Origin: Pseudomonadota bacterium
GTDB taxonomy: Bacteria; Myxococcota_A; Polyangia; Polyangiales; Polyangiaceae
Assembly: GCA_003242355.1 (NCBI GenBank)
Contig: QGUH01000019.1
Location: forward strand, 1-12,986
Length of the DNA stretch: 12,986 bases
Direction: 5' to 3'
Shown: positions 5,249 to 12,986 of the stretch, one piece after another
Position numbering within the stretch: the first letter of the stretch is position 1
Layout of the letters: every line of letters begins with the position of its first letter
Program-made: the position numbers and the translations under genes
The notes under the pieces: generated by a model
Database searches by the model: none
The model's input: the letters and a program-made list of their open reading frames with translations, nothing else
What the model was told of the DNA's origin: nothing

Positions 5249-7582
5249 TCAGTCGGGCAGGGGCGCGAACAGGTCGTCGAGCTCGGCCTCGTCGAGCACG
5301 GGGGCCGCGGATTGCGTCCCGAGCAGCGTGCTCGCAAGCTGCGCCTTCTTCTGCTGCAGGCGCAACATGCGCTCCTCGACGCTGCCCGCGACGATGAGCT
5401 TGTAGACGAACACCGGGCACGTCTGGCCGATGCGGTAGGCGCGATCGGTGGCCTGGGCTTGGGCGGCCGAATTCCACCACGGGTCGTAGTGAATCACCGT
5501 GTCGGCGCGGGTCAGATTGAGGCCGGTGCCGCCCGCCTTGAGGCTGATCAGGAACAGATCGACCTCTCCCGACTGGAAGCGATCGACGGCGCGCTGGCGA
5601 TCGACGGTGGCTCCGGTGAGCTCGACGTAGCGAATGCCGTGCTCGTCGAGTCCCCGCGCGAGCAGCGCCAGCATCCGCGTAAACTGTGAAAAGACGAGCA
5701 CGCGGCGCCCTTGAGCGAGTTGGAGCTTCACGAGCTCGAGGAACGACTCGTACTTGGCGGAGCGGGCGACCTCGCGAGCCGACGCGGTCGTGACCAGGCG
5801 GGGATCGCAGCAGACCTGCCGCAGCTTCATCAGGGCGTCGAGGATCGCGATCGCCGAGTTTGCGACTCCCTTCTTGCGAATCACGCGCCGGACTTCGCTG
5901 TGTGCCGCGACGCGGATGCTTTCGTACAAATCGCGCTGGTCGCCCTCGAGCTCGACGGGGCGCACGATTTCCGTCTTCGGCGGGAGCTCGCGCGCGACGT
6001 GCTCTTTCATGCGCCGCAGGATGAAAGGAGAAACCGTCCGCCGGAGCGCCTCCAGCCGATCGGTCCCGACGTCGGCCGCTCCGCTCATGTAGCGCGCCCG
6101 AAAGCGGGGGAGATCGCCGAGGAACCCCGGCATCAAGAAGTCGAAGAGCGCCCAGAGCTCTCCCAAATGATTCTCGACCGGCGTGCCGGTGAGGCAGAGG
6201 CGATGCCGCGCAGACAAGGCTTTCACGGCGCCGTGGGCGAGGCTGCGCGGATTCTTGATCGCCTGGGCTTCGTCCAGGATGAGGTAGTGGTAATCGTGCG
6301 CGCGCAGGCGCTCGTGCTCGCGGAGCAGCACCGGATAGGTGACCAGGCCGACGTCCGCCGTCGGCAGCTCTGCCAAGCGATCGCTGCGTCGCGGCCCGGC
6401 GATCGTGCACACGCGGAGGCCCGGCGCGAACTTCGCGAGCTCGCGTTGCCAGTTGCCGAGCAGACTCTTCGGCACGACCACCAGGCTCGGTCGATCCGCG
6501 CGGCCCGACTCCTTCTCCACGGTGAGCGCGGCGATGGTCTGCAACGTCTTCCCGAGCCCCATGTCGTCCGCGAGGATTCCGCCCGCGTCGTGGGCTCGAA
6601 GGTGTTGGAGCCACGCGAGCCCCTCCGCCTGGTAAGGACGGAGCTCCGCCCGCAGACCGACCGCCGCCTCGGGCGCGCCAGGACGCGTGGCGAGGGAGCG
6701 GCCCTTGGCATACCCCTCGAGATCGCCGTGCCACGAAAGGCGCTTCCCCGTCGACGCGAACGCTGCATCGAGCTCCGAGACGACGCCGATGCGCGACGGT
6801 GGCAACGGCAGCGCTCCGCCAGTCAGGCGTTCGCCGCGATAGAGCTCGAGCACGACGCGCAGGAGCGAGCGCAGCCGTTCGGGGGGAACGGGCAGGTAGC
6901 GTCCGTCGCCGACCGGTAGAACTCGGAACCGCGCTGGCATTCGCAGCAGGGACTCGAGGCTCGCGGCATCGCCGCCCTCGTCGAGCAGCTCGAGCAGGGC
7001 GGGCAGGAGGTTCACGCGCCGGCCGTCGATCTCGACGCCGAGCTCCAAGCTGAACCAGTCGTCGCGCTCGTCGTCGGCGCCGCGCTCCAGGTCCGCGTAC
7101 CACGCGCTCTCGGGATCGGCGACCTGGTACGGATAGCTCGGATCCACCTCGACGACCCAGCCGAGCGCTCGGAGCTGGGGAACCGCGTAAGCCGTGAACG
7201 AGCACCAGATGTGGACGTTGCCGTCGGGCGGAAGGACGTAGTCCGCTTCGGAGTCGAACGAGGGCTCGTGCGTCTCGAGGCAGCCGATCTCGACCGCTCC
7301 GAAGCTCTCGAGCAGGCACTGCGCGCGCGCTTCTCCTGCGCGGTCGCGCTCGACCATGGCCACGCCCGAAGGCGTCGACACGAAGAACCGATCCCGTCGA
7401 TCGGCCGCTCGGATCGTGGTGCCGTGATAGTCGAAGCAGAGCTTGAGCGCGGGGACGTCGGTTTCCGTGCCGTTACCCTCCGGATCGACCCCGTACAGGC
7501 GCTCCATGAACAGAGTCAGGCGGGCGACGAAGGGCGGGGTCGACCCCGTTCTGGCGGCCGTGAAGAAAGCAGGCGCGTCCAA
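5249..7582 (-). CDS. SNF2/RapA-family helicase-like ATPase
   Basis: This is an SF2 DNA translocase of the bacterial SNF2 group, 777 residues. Such proteins use ATP to move on duplex DNA and remodel protein-DNA complexes; the specific role is unknown. The N-terminal third (about 1-290) is a SNF2-associated region with no catalytic motif. The ATPase core follows: RPYQAEGLAWL (315-325), motif I DDMGLGKT (339-346), Walker B LILDEAQAIKN (434-444), motif III LTGTPVEN (464-471), VLVFSQF (628-634), ISLKAGGTGLNL (679-690), and motif VI QATDRAYRIGQ (710-720). All look intact. Many bacterial relatives are longer and carry an N-terminal SWIM zinc finger; no Cys-His cluster is seen here. The start is TTG at 7582 because an in-frame stop lies just upstream and AGGAGA precedes it; the next ATG is codon 26. 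It lies 82 bp after the coiled-coil gene on the same strand. Confidence 0.93.
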   Translation of the reverse strand: MDAPAFFTAARTGSTPPFVARLTLFMERLYGVDPEGNGTETDVPALKLCFDYHGTTIRAADRRDRFFVSTPSGVAMVERDRAGEARAQCLLESFGAVEIGCLETHEPSFDSEADYVLPPDGNVHIWCSFTAYAVPQLRALGWVVEVDPSYPYQVADPESAWYADLERGADDERDDWFSLELGVEIDGRRVNLLPALLELLDEGGDAASLESLLRMPARFRVLPVGDGRYLPVPPERLRSLLRVVLELYRGERLTGGALPLPPSRIGVVSELDAAFASTGKRLSWHGDLEGYAKGRSLATRPGAPEAAVGLRAELRPYQAEGLAWLQHLRAHDAGGILADDMGLGKTLQTIAALTVEKESGRADRPSLVVVPKSLLGNWQRELAKFAPGLRVCTIAGPRRSDRLAELPTADVGLVTYPVLLREHERLRAHDYHYLILDEAQAIKNPRSLAHGAVKALSARHRLCLTGTPVENHLGELWALFDFLMPGFLGDLPRFRARYMSGAADVGTDRLEALRRTVSPFILRRMKEHVARELPPKTEIVRPVELEGDQRDLYESIRVAAHSEVRRVIRKKGVANSAIAILDALMKLRQVCCDPRLVTTASAREVARSAKYESFLELVKLQLAQGRRVLVFSQFTRMLALLARGLDEHGIRYVELTGATVDRQRAVDRFQSGEVDLFLISLKAGGTGLNLTRADTVIHYDPWWNSAAQAQATDRAYRIGQTCPVFVYKLIVAGSVEERMLRLQQKKAQLASTLLGTQSAAPVLDEAELDDLFAPLPD

Positions 7583-7585
7583 CGC

Positions 7586-7591
7586 TCTCCT
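7586..7591 (-). promoter_or_regulatory. Ribosome binding site that fixes a TTG start
   Basis: On the minus strand AGGAGA lies 3 bases before the TTG at 7582, and an in-frame TGA sits just upstream at 7595-7597. This is the best Shine-Dalgarno match seen in the window and supports the rare start codon for the SNF2 gene. Confidence 0.65.
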
Positions 7592-7628
7592 GGGTCAGCG
7601 TTGAACCAGAAAATGCAAACCGTGTCGA

Positions 7629-7653
7629 GCACGCTTCGCGTCGAAGCGCGTGC
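7629..7653 (-). terminator. Strong hairpin between the coiled-coil gene and the SNF2 gene
   Basis: GCAC-GCTTCG pairs with CGAAGC-GTGC around a CGT loop, giving ten base pairs with a 2-base bulge (GC, 7648-7649). On the minus strand it starts 11 bp after the coiled-coil stop (7665) and is followed some 10-20 bases later by GGTTTGCATTTTC. It may terminate, or partly attenuate, transcription before the SNF2 gene. Confidence 0.4.
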
Positions 7654-7664
7654 GCGTCGTCGGC

Positions 7665-8303
7665 TCAGTGGTCGCCAGGCTTCGCTCCGGACGTGCGCTC
7701 GGCCGCCTGCGCCGCACGCACGCGCTCGAGCTCGCGTGCCAAGGCGTCGCGACTTTCGATCGCTTCGCGATAGAGGCGCGCGGCTTCCGCAGCGCGATCG
7801 CGCTCGGCTTGGAGCAAGCGCTCCCACGCCGTGCGCGTGCGCTCGAGCTCGGCGCGCGGGCCGAAGTGGGAGAGCGCCAATGTCACGATCGCTCCCACCA
7901 GGATGAGCCCGAGGAGCACGGCGGCAGCGCGCTCCCGATGGTGCTGCGTGATGGAGCGGATCTCCGCCATGCGTTGCGCGTGCGCTTTCTCTTGCGCGAT
8001 GAGCTCGTAGCGCGCACGCTCCTCTGCTTCTCTTCGCGCGCGCTCGCTTTCGGCGGAGCGCAGCGCTTCGAGCTCCGCGAGCGCGTGAGCGAGCCGCGCG
8101 CGTTCGCGGTCCACGAGCTCGAGCTTTCCGCGTTCTCGGGCAAGCTCGAGGGTCAGGCGGCGTGCCTCCGCGGCCTCGAACGAAGCGCGTGCCAGCGCCG
8201 CTTCACGCTCGGCCTGCGACCGTTCGAGCGCGCGCCGTTCGTCTTCGCGCGCCATCAACGTCTTGAGAGAAAAGAGGAGCACGCCTTCCTTGAGCTCGCC
8301 CAT
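7665..8303 (-). CDS. Coiled-coil protein with one membrane segment, function unknown
   Basis: This 212-residue protein is not assigned to a named family. After a short N-terminal block (MGELKEGVLLFSLKTLMARE, 1-20) comes a long charged Ala/Glu/Arg helix (about 20-123) with heptad-like spacing, one hydrophobic helix AAAVLLGLILVGAIVTLAL (126-144), and a second charged helix (about 150-202). There is no signal peptide, so the likely form is a single-span inner-membrane protein with coiled coils on both sides; topology is inference. ATG at 8303 has GAGGA and GGGA upstream. It is divergent from the sigma-54 regulator gene across a 236-bp gap, and codirectional with the SNF2 gene, with a hairpin between them. 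A structural or scaffold role is possible, but nothing shows a partner. Confidence 0.75.
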   Translation of the reverse strand: MGELKEGVLLFSLKTLMAREDERRALERSQAEREAALARASFEAAEARRLTLELARERGKLELVDRERARLAHALAELEALRSAESERARREAEERARYELIAQEKAHAQRMAEIRSITQHHRERAAAVLLGLILVGAIVTLALSHFGPRAELERTRTAWERLLQAERDRAAEAARLYREAIESRDALARELERVRAAQAAERTSGAKPGDH

Positions 8304-8411
8304 CGTTCCCGTTCCTCACACACCAAACTACCGGCGCACACGCGAGTCGGCCGCACGAAGGATGGTACCCGAGCCGAGAAACGCGTTCGGCCTCGACGAG
8401 GCGCGACGGGT

Positions 8412-8425
8412 CCCCGGCGCCGGGG
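8412..8425. repeat. 14-bp GC-only palindrome
   Basis: CCCCGGCGCCGGGG is a perfect palindrome in the divergent gap between the coiled-coil gene and the sigma-54 regulator gene. It may be an operator or simply a GC-rich chance dyad. A lone TGTCAC, half of the operator described at 8482, follows at 8428-8433. Confidence 0.3.
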
Positions 8426-8481
8426 CCTGTCACGAGTAGACTCCCGAACCCTACCTGTCTTGGCGGCCGGTTCGACGGTTC

Positions 8482-8496
8482 GTGACAACTTGTCAC
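8482..8496. promoter_or_regulatory. Operator-like palindrome, site 1
   Basis: GTGACAA-C-TTGTCAC is a perfect 15-bp dyad 43 bp before the regulator start. It shares the 13-bp form TGACAA-N-TTGTCA with the site at 9950-9962. A dimeric Fis-type HTH such as that of the adjacent regulator is a natural candidate to bind it; that assignment is inference. Confidence 0.65.
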
Positions 8497-8500
8497 TCGC

Positions 8501-8506
8501 TTGACA
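8501..8506 (+). promoter_or_regulatory. Candidate -35 box of the regulator promoter
   Basis: TTGACA matches the sigma-70 -35 consensus exactly and lies 33 bp before the ATG at 8540. The -10 is poor: ACAGAT at 17-bp spacing or CAGATT at 18. Transcription would begin at or just before the start codon, which fits the absence of a Shine-Dalgarno sequence. The box overlaps operator-like site 2. Confidence 0.35.
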
Positions 8507-8534
8507 TCTTGCCTTCAGCTCTGACAGATTGTCG
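8502..8534. promoter_or_regulatory. Degenerate operator-like sites 2 and 3
   Basis: TGACATCTTGCCT (8502-8514) and TGACAGATTGTCG (8522-8534) each match site 1's 13-bp core at 10 positions. Centres of sites 1, 2 and 3 are at 8489, 8508 and 8528, about two helical turns apart and thus on one face of the DNA. They cover the putative promoter, which suggests repression by the bound protein. Confidence 0.5.
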
Positions 8535-8539
8535 CCCCG

Positions 8540-9949
<1,410 letters not shown>

Positions 9950-9952
<3 letters not shown>

Positions 9953-9962
9953 CAAGTTGTCA
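9950..9962. promoter_or_regulatory. Operator-like palindrome, site 4 (candidate upstream activator site for gspC)
   Basis: TGACAA-G-TTGTCA is a perfect 13-bp dyad differing from the core of site 1 only at the central base. It overlaps the regulator's TGA stop (9950-9952). Its centre is about 114 bp upstream of the -24 element at 10069-10070, a normal distance for a sigma-54 enhancer site. Confidence 0.65.
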
Positions 9963-10067
9963 GCAGAGCCGTCCATCGGAGGCGGTTCTTGCCAAAGTGG
10001 CGAAGCGAGCGTCGCGCCCCGGCGCCCGTTTTCCAGGTTCTCTCGCGGATCCGCGGGGCTTGACCGT

Positions 10068-10083
10068 TGGCACGGCAATCGCT
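10068..10083 (+). promoter_or_regulatory. Sigma-54 (-24/-12) promoter of gspC-gspD
   Basis: TGGCACG-GCAA-TCGCT matches the sigma-54 consensus TGGCACG-N4-TTGCW at 11 of 12 defined positions, with the obligatory GG and GC doublets ten bases apart (10069-10070 and 10081-10082). Transcription would start near 10094, only some 7 bases before the GTG start of gspC at 10101. Confidence 0.65.
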
Positions 10084-10100
10084 TTATACGGGGCGGACCG

Positions 10101-11111
10101 GTGGCTTTGGACTCGCTGCTCCGGAAATATTACCTGCTCGTCGTTCTCGCTCTGATCGCGACGGCCGCCTACTTCCAGGCGTCCGGCGCGACGGAGCTGT
10201 TCGGCGCTGCGTTGCTCACGCCGACGGGCGGCGACAAGGGGCAGGTGTTGCCGCCTTCGACGCCACCGTCGTTGCCGCGGCGCGAGCCGCGGTCGGCGGA
10301 CCCGATCATCGATCGCAACCCGTTCGATTCCGTCACGGGCCCTTTGCACCCGAAGCCCGAGGAGACCGTGGCGCCGCCCCCCGAGCTCGACTTCTCGGAT
10401 CCCCTCTCGGCGCCGCCGTGCGAGGGCATCAACGCGTTGATCGTGACGGAGTCGAGCGACCCTTCGTGGTCCGTCGCCGCGTTGCAGGCGAACGGCGAGC
10501 CGCAGCCCCGCATGCGGCGCGCCGGCGACGAGGTGCAGGGAAAGAAGGTCGTGTTCATCGGTTACAACCCGCGGGAAGCGACGCCCGCGGTGTGGCTCTC
10601 GGGCGGGGGACAGCTCTGTCAGGCGCAGCTCTTCCGCTCCGCGAGCGCGGCGTCCGCGACGCCTTCGGCGGCAGCCACGCCGCCGCCGCCTCAGGCCGAA
10701 CCGCCCGCGCCGCTGCCGCCGCCCACGTCGGGGCGCCGCGGGCCGAAGCCGCTGCCCCCCGAGATCGCCTCGAAGATCCAGAAGGTGAGCGACACCGAGT
10801 TCAACGTCGATCGGACCGTCGTCGACAAGATCCTCGAGGATCAGGCGGAGCTCATGCGTTCGGCGCGCATCGTCCCGGAGCAGAAAGACGGCAAGGTCGT
10901 GGGCGTTCGCTTGTTCGGGATACGGCCGGACACGTTGCTCGGGGCGCTCGGTCTGCAGAACGGCGACCGACTCGAGAGCATCAACGGCTTCAACATGGCG
11001 AGCCCCGAGAAGGCGCTCGAGGCGTACGCGCGGCTCCGCACTGCGAGCAACCTGAACGTCAAAGTCAATCGCCGCGGTTCCCCGGTCAGCATCGATTACC
11101 GCATCAAGTGA
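10101..11111 (+). CDS. gspC: Type II secretion system protein C
   Basis: GspC is the bitopic inner-membrane clamp of the type II secretion machine: its periplasmic homology region binds the secretin GspD and its C-terminal PDZ region helps cargo selection. From GTG at 10101 the product has 336 residues. One membrane helix lies near the N terminus (LLVVLALIATAAYF, 12-25). A short linker leads to the homology region (about 68-178), which begins DRNPFDSVTG and holds Cys107 and Cys173, possibly a disulfide. A Pro/Ala-rich linker (about 180-222) follows, and then a PDZ-like domain (about 237-334) with ALGLQNGDRLESINGFNM (282-299). GTG was chosen because the membrane helix starts just after it; the frame is open back to a TTG at 9957 but that leader is not conserved-looking and would overlap the sigma-54 promoter. 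gspD follows after 10 bp, so the two form an operon. Confidence 0.9.
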   Translation: MALDSLLRKYYLLVVLALIATAAYFQASGATELFGAALLTPTGGDKGQVLPPSTPPSLPRREPRSADPIIDRNPFDSVTGPLHPKPEETVAPPPELDFSDPLSAPPCEGINALIVTESSDPSWSVAALQANGEPQPRMRRAGDEVQGKKVVFIGYNPREATPAVWLSGGGQLCQAQLFRSASAASATPSAAATPPPPQAEPPAPLPPPTSGRRGPKPLPPEIASKIQKVSDTEFNVDRTVVDKILEDQAELMRSARIVPEQKDGKVVGVRLFGIRPDTLLGALGLQNGDRLESINGFNMASPEKALEAYARLRTASNLNVKVNRRGSPVSIDYRIK

Positions 11112-11121
11112 GTGTGTCCGC

Positions 11122-12986
11122 GTGAAACGAACCCTGCTTTTCTCCTCCTCCTTGCTGTGCTTCCTCGGCGCGCTCCCTGCGGTCGCCCAGGACGAGGCCC
11201 CGGAGACGGACGCTTCCGAGGCGGCCGAGACCGAACCTGCCCCTCCCGTTCGTCAGCAAGCCCAGCGGAACGCACCTGCGCGGCGACAGCGCGGGCGGAA
11301 CGCGGAAGCCGCCGCGACCGAGACCGATCCCGATCCGCCGGGCGCTCAGGGGGCGCTGCCCACGGACATGGAGAAGATCGCGCAGGCTGCGGACGTGCCG
11401 TATCGGCCGAAGCCGCCCGGCCATCGCGTGAAGTTCAATCTCCAGGACGCGGATCTCGCCGAGCTGGTGAATCACATCAGCGGGCTCACGGGGCGGCGTT
11501 TCATCTACGGCGCCAAGGTCCGTCAGATCAAAGCCACCGTCGTCTCGCCCGAGCCGGTGACGTTGGAGGAGGCGTATCAGGCCTTCCTCTCCATCCTTGA
11601 GGCGAACGGGATGACCGTGGTGCCCCACGGGCGCTTCCTGAAGATCGTGGACAGCGCCGGCGTGGTGAACCAGGCGACGCCGATCTACTCGCGCGGCGAG
11701 CCCGTGCCGGACTCGGATCGCTTCGTGACGCGGCTCTACCGGCTGCAGCACGCGACTCCCGAAGAGGTGCTCGCGATCCTGAACAAGTTCAAGAGCAAGG
11801 AGGCCGACATCTCGGTGTACGGCCCCGGCAAGCTGCTCATCATCACGGATACGGCGAATCAGGTCCGCCGTTTGATCCGCATCATCGAAGAGATCGACGT
11901 CGGTGGCTCGGGGCAGCGCATGTGGATCGAGCCGGTGAGGAACGGCTCGGCCAGTGATCTCGTCAAGCGCGTGAACGAGCTCTTCGAGCTCGGCAAGCCG
12001 AATCAACCGGGGGCGAGCGCTTCGGGCCTCAGCCGGGTGATTGCCGACGACGCCAGCAACAGCATGATCATCGTCGGTACGGAGGACTCGTACCTCCGAC
12101 TGCTCGAGCTGCTCAAGCGGCTCGACGCGCGCACGGTGGAGGGCGGCCGCGTGCACGTCTTGCCGTTGCAGCACGCGATTGCCGACGAGCTCGCGCAGAC
12201 GCTCACGCAGATGCTCGGGGGCAACAAGAAGGACCCCGCGAACGCCGGCGGCATGTTCGAGGGGGAGGTGCGGGTCACCCCCGACAAGAGCACCAATTCG
12301 CTGCTCATCACCTCGTCGAATCGCGACTACGCGACGCTGCGCCTCGTCGTCGACAAGCTCGATCAGCCGCGCCGGCAGGTGTTCATCGAAGCGGTGATCA
12401 TGGACCTCGCCGTCTCCGACTCCACCGAGCTCGGCCTCGCTTTCCACGGCGGGTACAGGGTCGAGAGCAGCGGCGTGTTGAATGGCACGATGCTCCTCGG
12501 GGGATTGGGGGCTGCGCGCTCGGTGTCGTTCCCCGCCGACGCGAGCTTGCTCCAGGGGTTCGCCGCGGGCGTTCGCGGCCCCGATCTCCAGGATTCGAGC
12601 AACCTGCTCGGCACGGGGTTCAGCATTCCCGCCTTCGGCATCGTCGTGAACGCGCTGGCGAGCAGTGGCAAGTCGAACATCCTCGCGACGCCGCACGTGA
12701 TCGCGACGGACAACGTTCCCGCCGAGATCAACATCGGTGACGACATTCCGCTGCAGACGAACATCGGCGGCGCGCCGGCCAGCGCGCTCGCCGGTCTCGC
12801 CGGCCAGCAGACGACGAACGCGCTGGGCCTTTTGGGGCTCGGCCTCGGCGGCGGCTTCAGCGCTCCGCGTGCGGAGGTCGGCAACAAGATCAAGGTCACG
12901 CCGCACGTCAACGAGTCGAACCAGGTTCGGCTCGAGATCGAACAGGAGAGCAGCGCTCCCGGCGCGCCGGTCGGCGCGCTCGGTGC
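11122..12986 (+). CDS. gspD: Type II secretion system secretin (3' end beyond window)
   Basis: GspD is the outer-membrane secretin, a multimeric gated channel through which folded proteins leave the periplasm. The visible 621 codons start with a clear signal peptide (MKRTLLFSSSLLCFLGALPA then VAQ; cut likely after VA, near 22). An acidic/Pro-rich spacer (about 24-80) precedes N0 (about 104-170, VKFNLQDADLAELVNHIS), N1 (about 203-260), N2 (about 267-340) and N3 (about 344-415), followed by the secretin barrel with VFIEAVIMDLAVSDSTELGL (420-439), NALASSGKSNILATPHVIAT (510-529) and IKVTPHVNESNQVRLEIEQE (590-609). A Gly/Ala/Leu-rich stretch (about 549-580) interrupts the barrel region. The last part of the secretin domain is outside the window. 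GTG at 11122 is set by the signal peptide; the ribosome site is weak. It lies 10 bp after gspC and is probably cotranscribed from the sigma-54 promoter. Confidence 0.95.
   Translation, partial: MKRTLLFSSSLLCFLGALPAVAQDEAPETDASEAAETEPAPPVRQQAQRNAPARRQRGRNAEAAATETDPDPPGAQGALPTDMEKIAQAADVPYRPKPPGHRVKFNLQDADLAELVNHISGLTGRRFIYGAKVRQIKATVVSPEPVTLEEAYQAFLSILEANGMTVVPHGRFLKIVDSAGVVNQATPIYSRGEPVPDSDRFVTRLYRLQHATPEEVLAILNKFKSKEADISVYGPGKLLIITDTANQVRRLIRIIEEIDVGGSGQRMWIEPVRNGSASDLVKRVNELFELGKPNQPGASASGLSRVIADDASNSMIIVGTEDSYLRLLELLKRLDARTVEGGRVHVLPLQHAIADELAQTLTQMLGGNKKDPANAGGMFEGEVRVTPDKSTNSLLITSSNRDYATLRLVVDKLDQPRRQVFIEAVIMDLAVSDSTELGLAFHGGYRVESSGVLNGTMLLGGLGAARSVSFPADASLLQGFAAGVRGPDLQDSSNLLGTGFSIPAFGIVVNALASSGKSNILATPHVIATDNVPAEINIGDDIPLQTNIGGAPASALAGLAGQQTTNALGLLGLGLGGGFSAPRAEVGNKIKVTPHVNESNQVRLEIEQESSAPGAPVGALG

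Noticed and set aside
3546..5405. A 619-codon plus-strand open frame
   Set aside because: It is antisense to the HMG-CoA-synthase-family gene and spans the repeat-bearing gap; its translation has no recognisable domain.
5097..7319. A 740-codon minus-strand frame overlapping the SNF2 gene
   Set aside because: It is an Arg/Pro/Ala-rich out-of-frame shadow of the SNF2 gene, which has intact helicase motifs in its own frame.
9957..10100. N-terminal extension of gspC from a TTG at 9957
   Set aside because: The extra 48 residues look random, would overlap the palindrome and the sigma-54 promoter, and would place the membrane helix unusually far from the N terminus.
11104..12906. A 600-codon minus-strand open frame
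   Set aside because: It is antisense to gspD, rich in Arg/His/Glu with no domain pattern; gspD has a signal peptide and N-domain and secretin motifs.

Overview
The window is GC-rich (roughly two thirds G+C by eye) with GTG and TTG starts. Its gene content points to a myxobacterium-like member of the Myxococcota, probably Polyangiales: type II secretion genes with a Pro-rich GspC, an NtrC-type regulator, a SNF2-family ATPase, a long HMG-CoA-synthase-family protein and a small secreted Gly-rich protein. The taxonomy is inferred from style and content; there is no rRNA or other marker gene. No tRNA, rRNA, CRISPR array, transposase or phage gene was seen.

Layout. 1-1215 (-): the N-terminal 405 codons of a SulP-family anion transporter that runs off the left edge. 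1421-2404 (+): a D-2-hydroxyacid dehydrogenase of the glycerate/hydroxypyruvate type, divergent from sulP. 2709-3398 (+): a secreted, probably outer-membrane protein. 3426-4904 (-): an HMG-CoA-synthase-family enzyme, convergent with the previous gene. 4905-5248: a repeat-bearing gap. 5249-7582 (-): a SNF2 helicase-like ATPase with a TTG start. 7665-8303 (-): a coiled-coil protein with one membrane segment. 8540-9952 (+): an NtrC-family sigma-54 response regulator. 10101-11111 (+): gspC. 11122 to the right edge (+): gspD, cut before its end.

The most coherent system is at the right. A full sigma-54 activator (receiver, AAA+ with an intact GAFTGA loop, Fis-type HTH) lies directly upstream of gspC-gspD. 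A near-consensus -24/-12 sigma-54 promoter (TGGCACG, 4 bases, TCGCT) lies just before gspC. A perfect 13-bp palindrome of the form TGACAA-N-TTGTCA overlaps the regulator's stop codon, about 114 bp upstream of the -24 element, the usual place for an activator-binding site. The same palindrome, plus two degenerate copies at 19-20 bp steps, lies just upstream of the regulator's own start and overlaps a TTGACA -35-like box. The simplest reading is a response regulator that controls its own gene and switches on the type II secretion operon through sigma-54. The sites and genes are visible in the sequence; the wiring is inference.

The left part looks like ordinary chromosomal genes without an evident shared pathway. 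Noteworthy non-coding features there are a 16-bp inverted repeat between the divergent sulP and dehydrogenase genes, several short hairpins at gene ends, and a three-copy 12-mer after the SNF2 gene.
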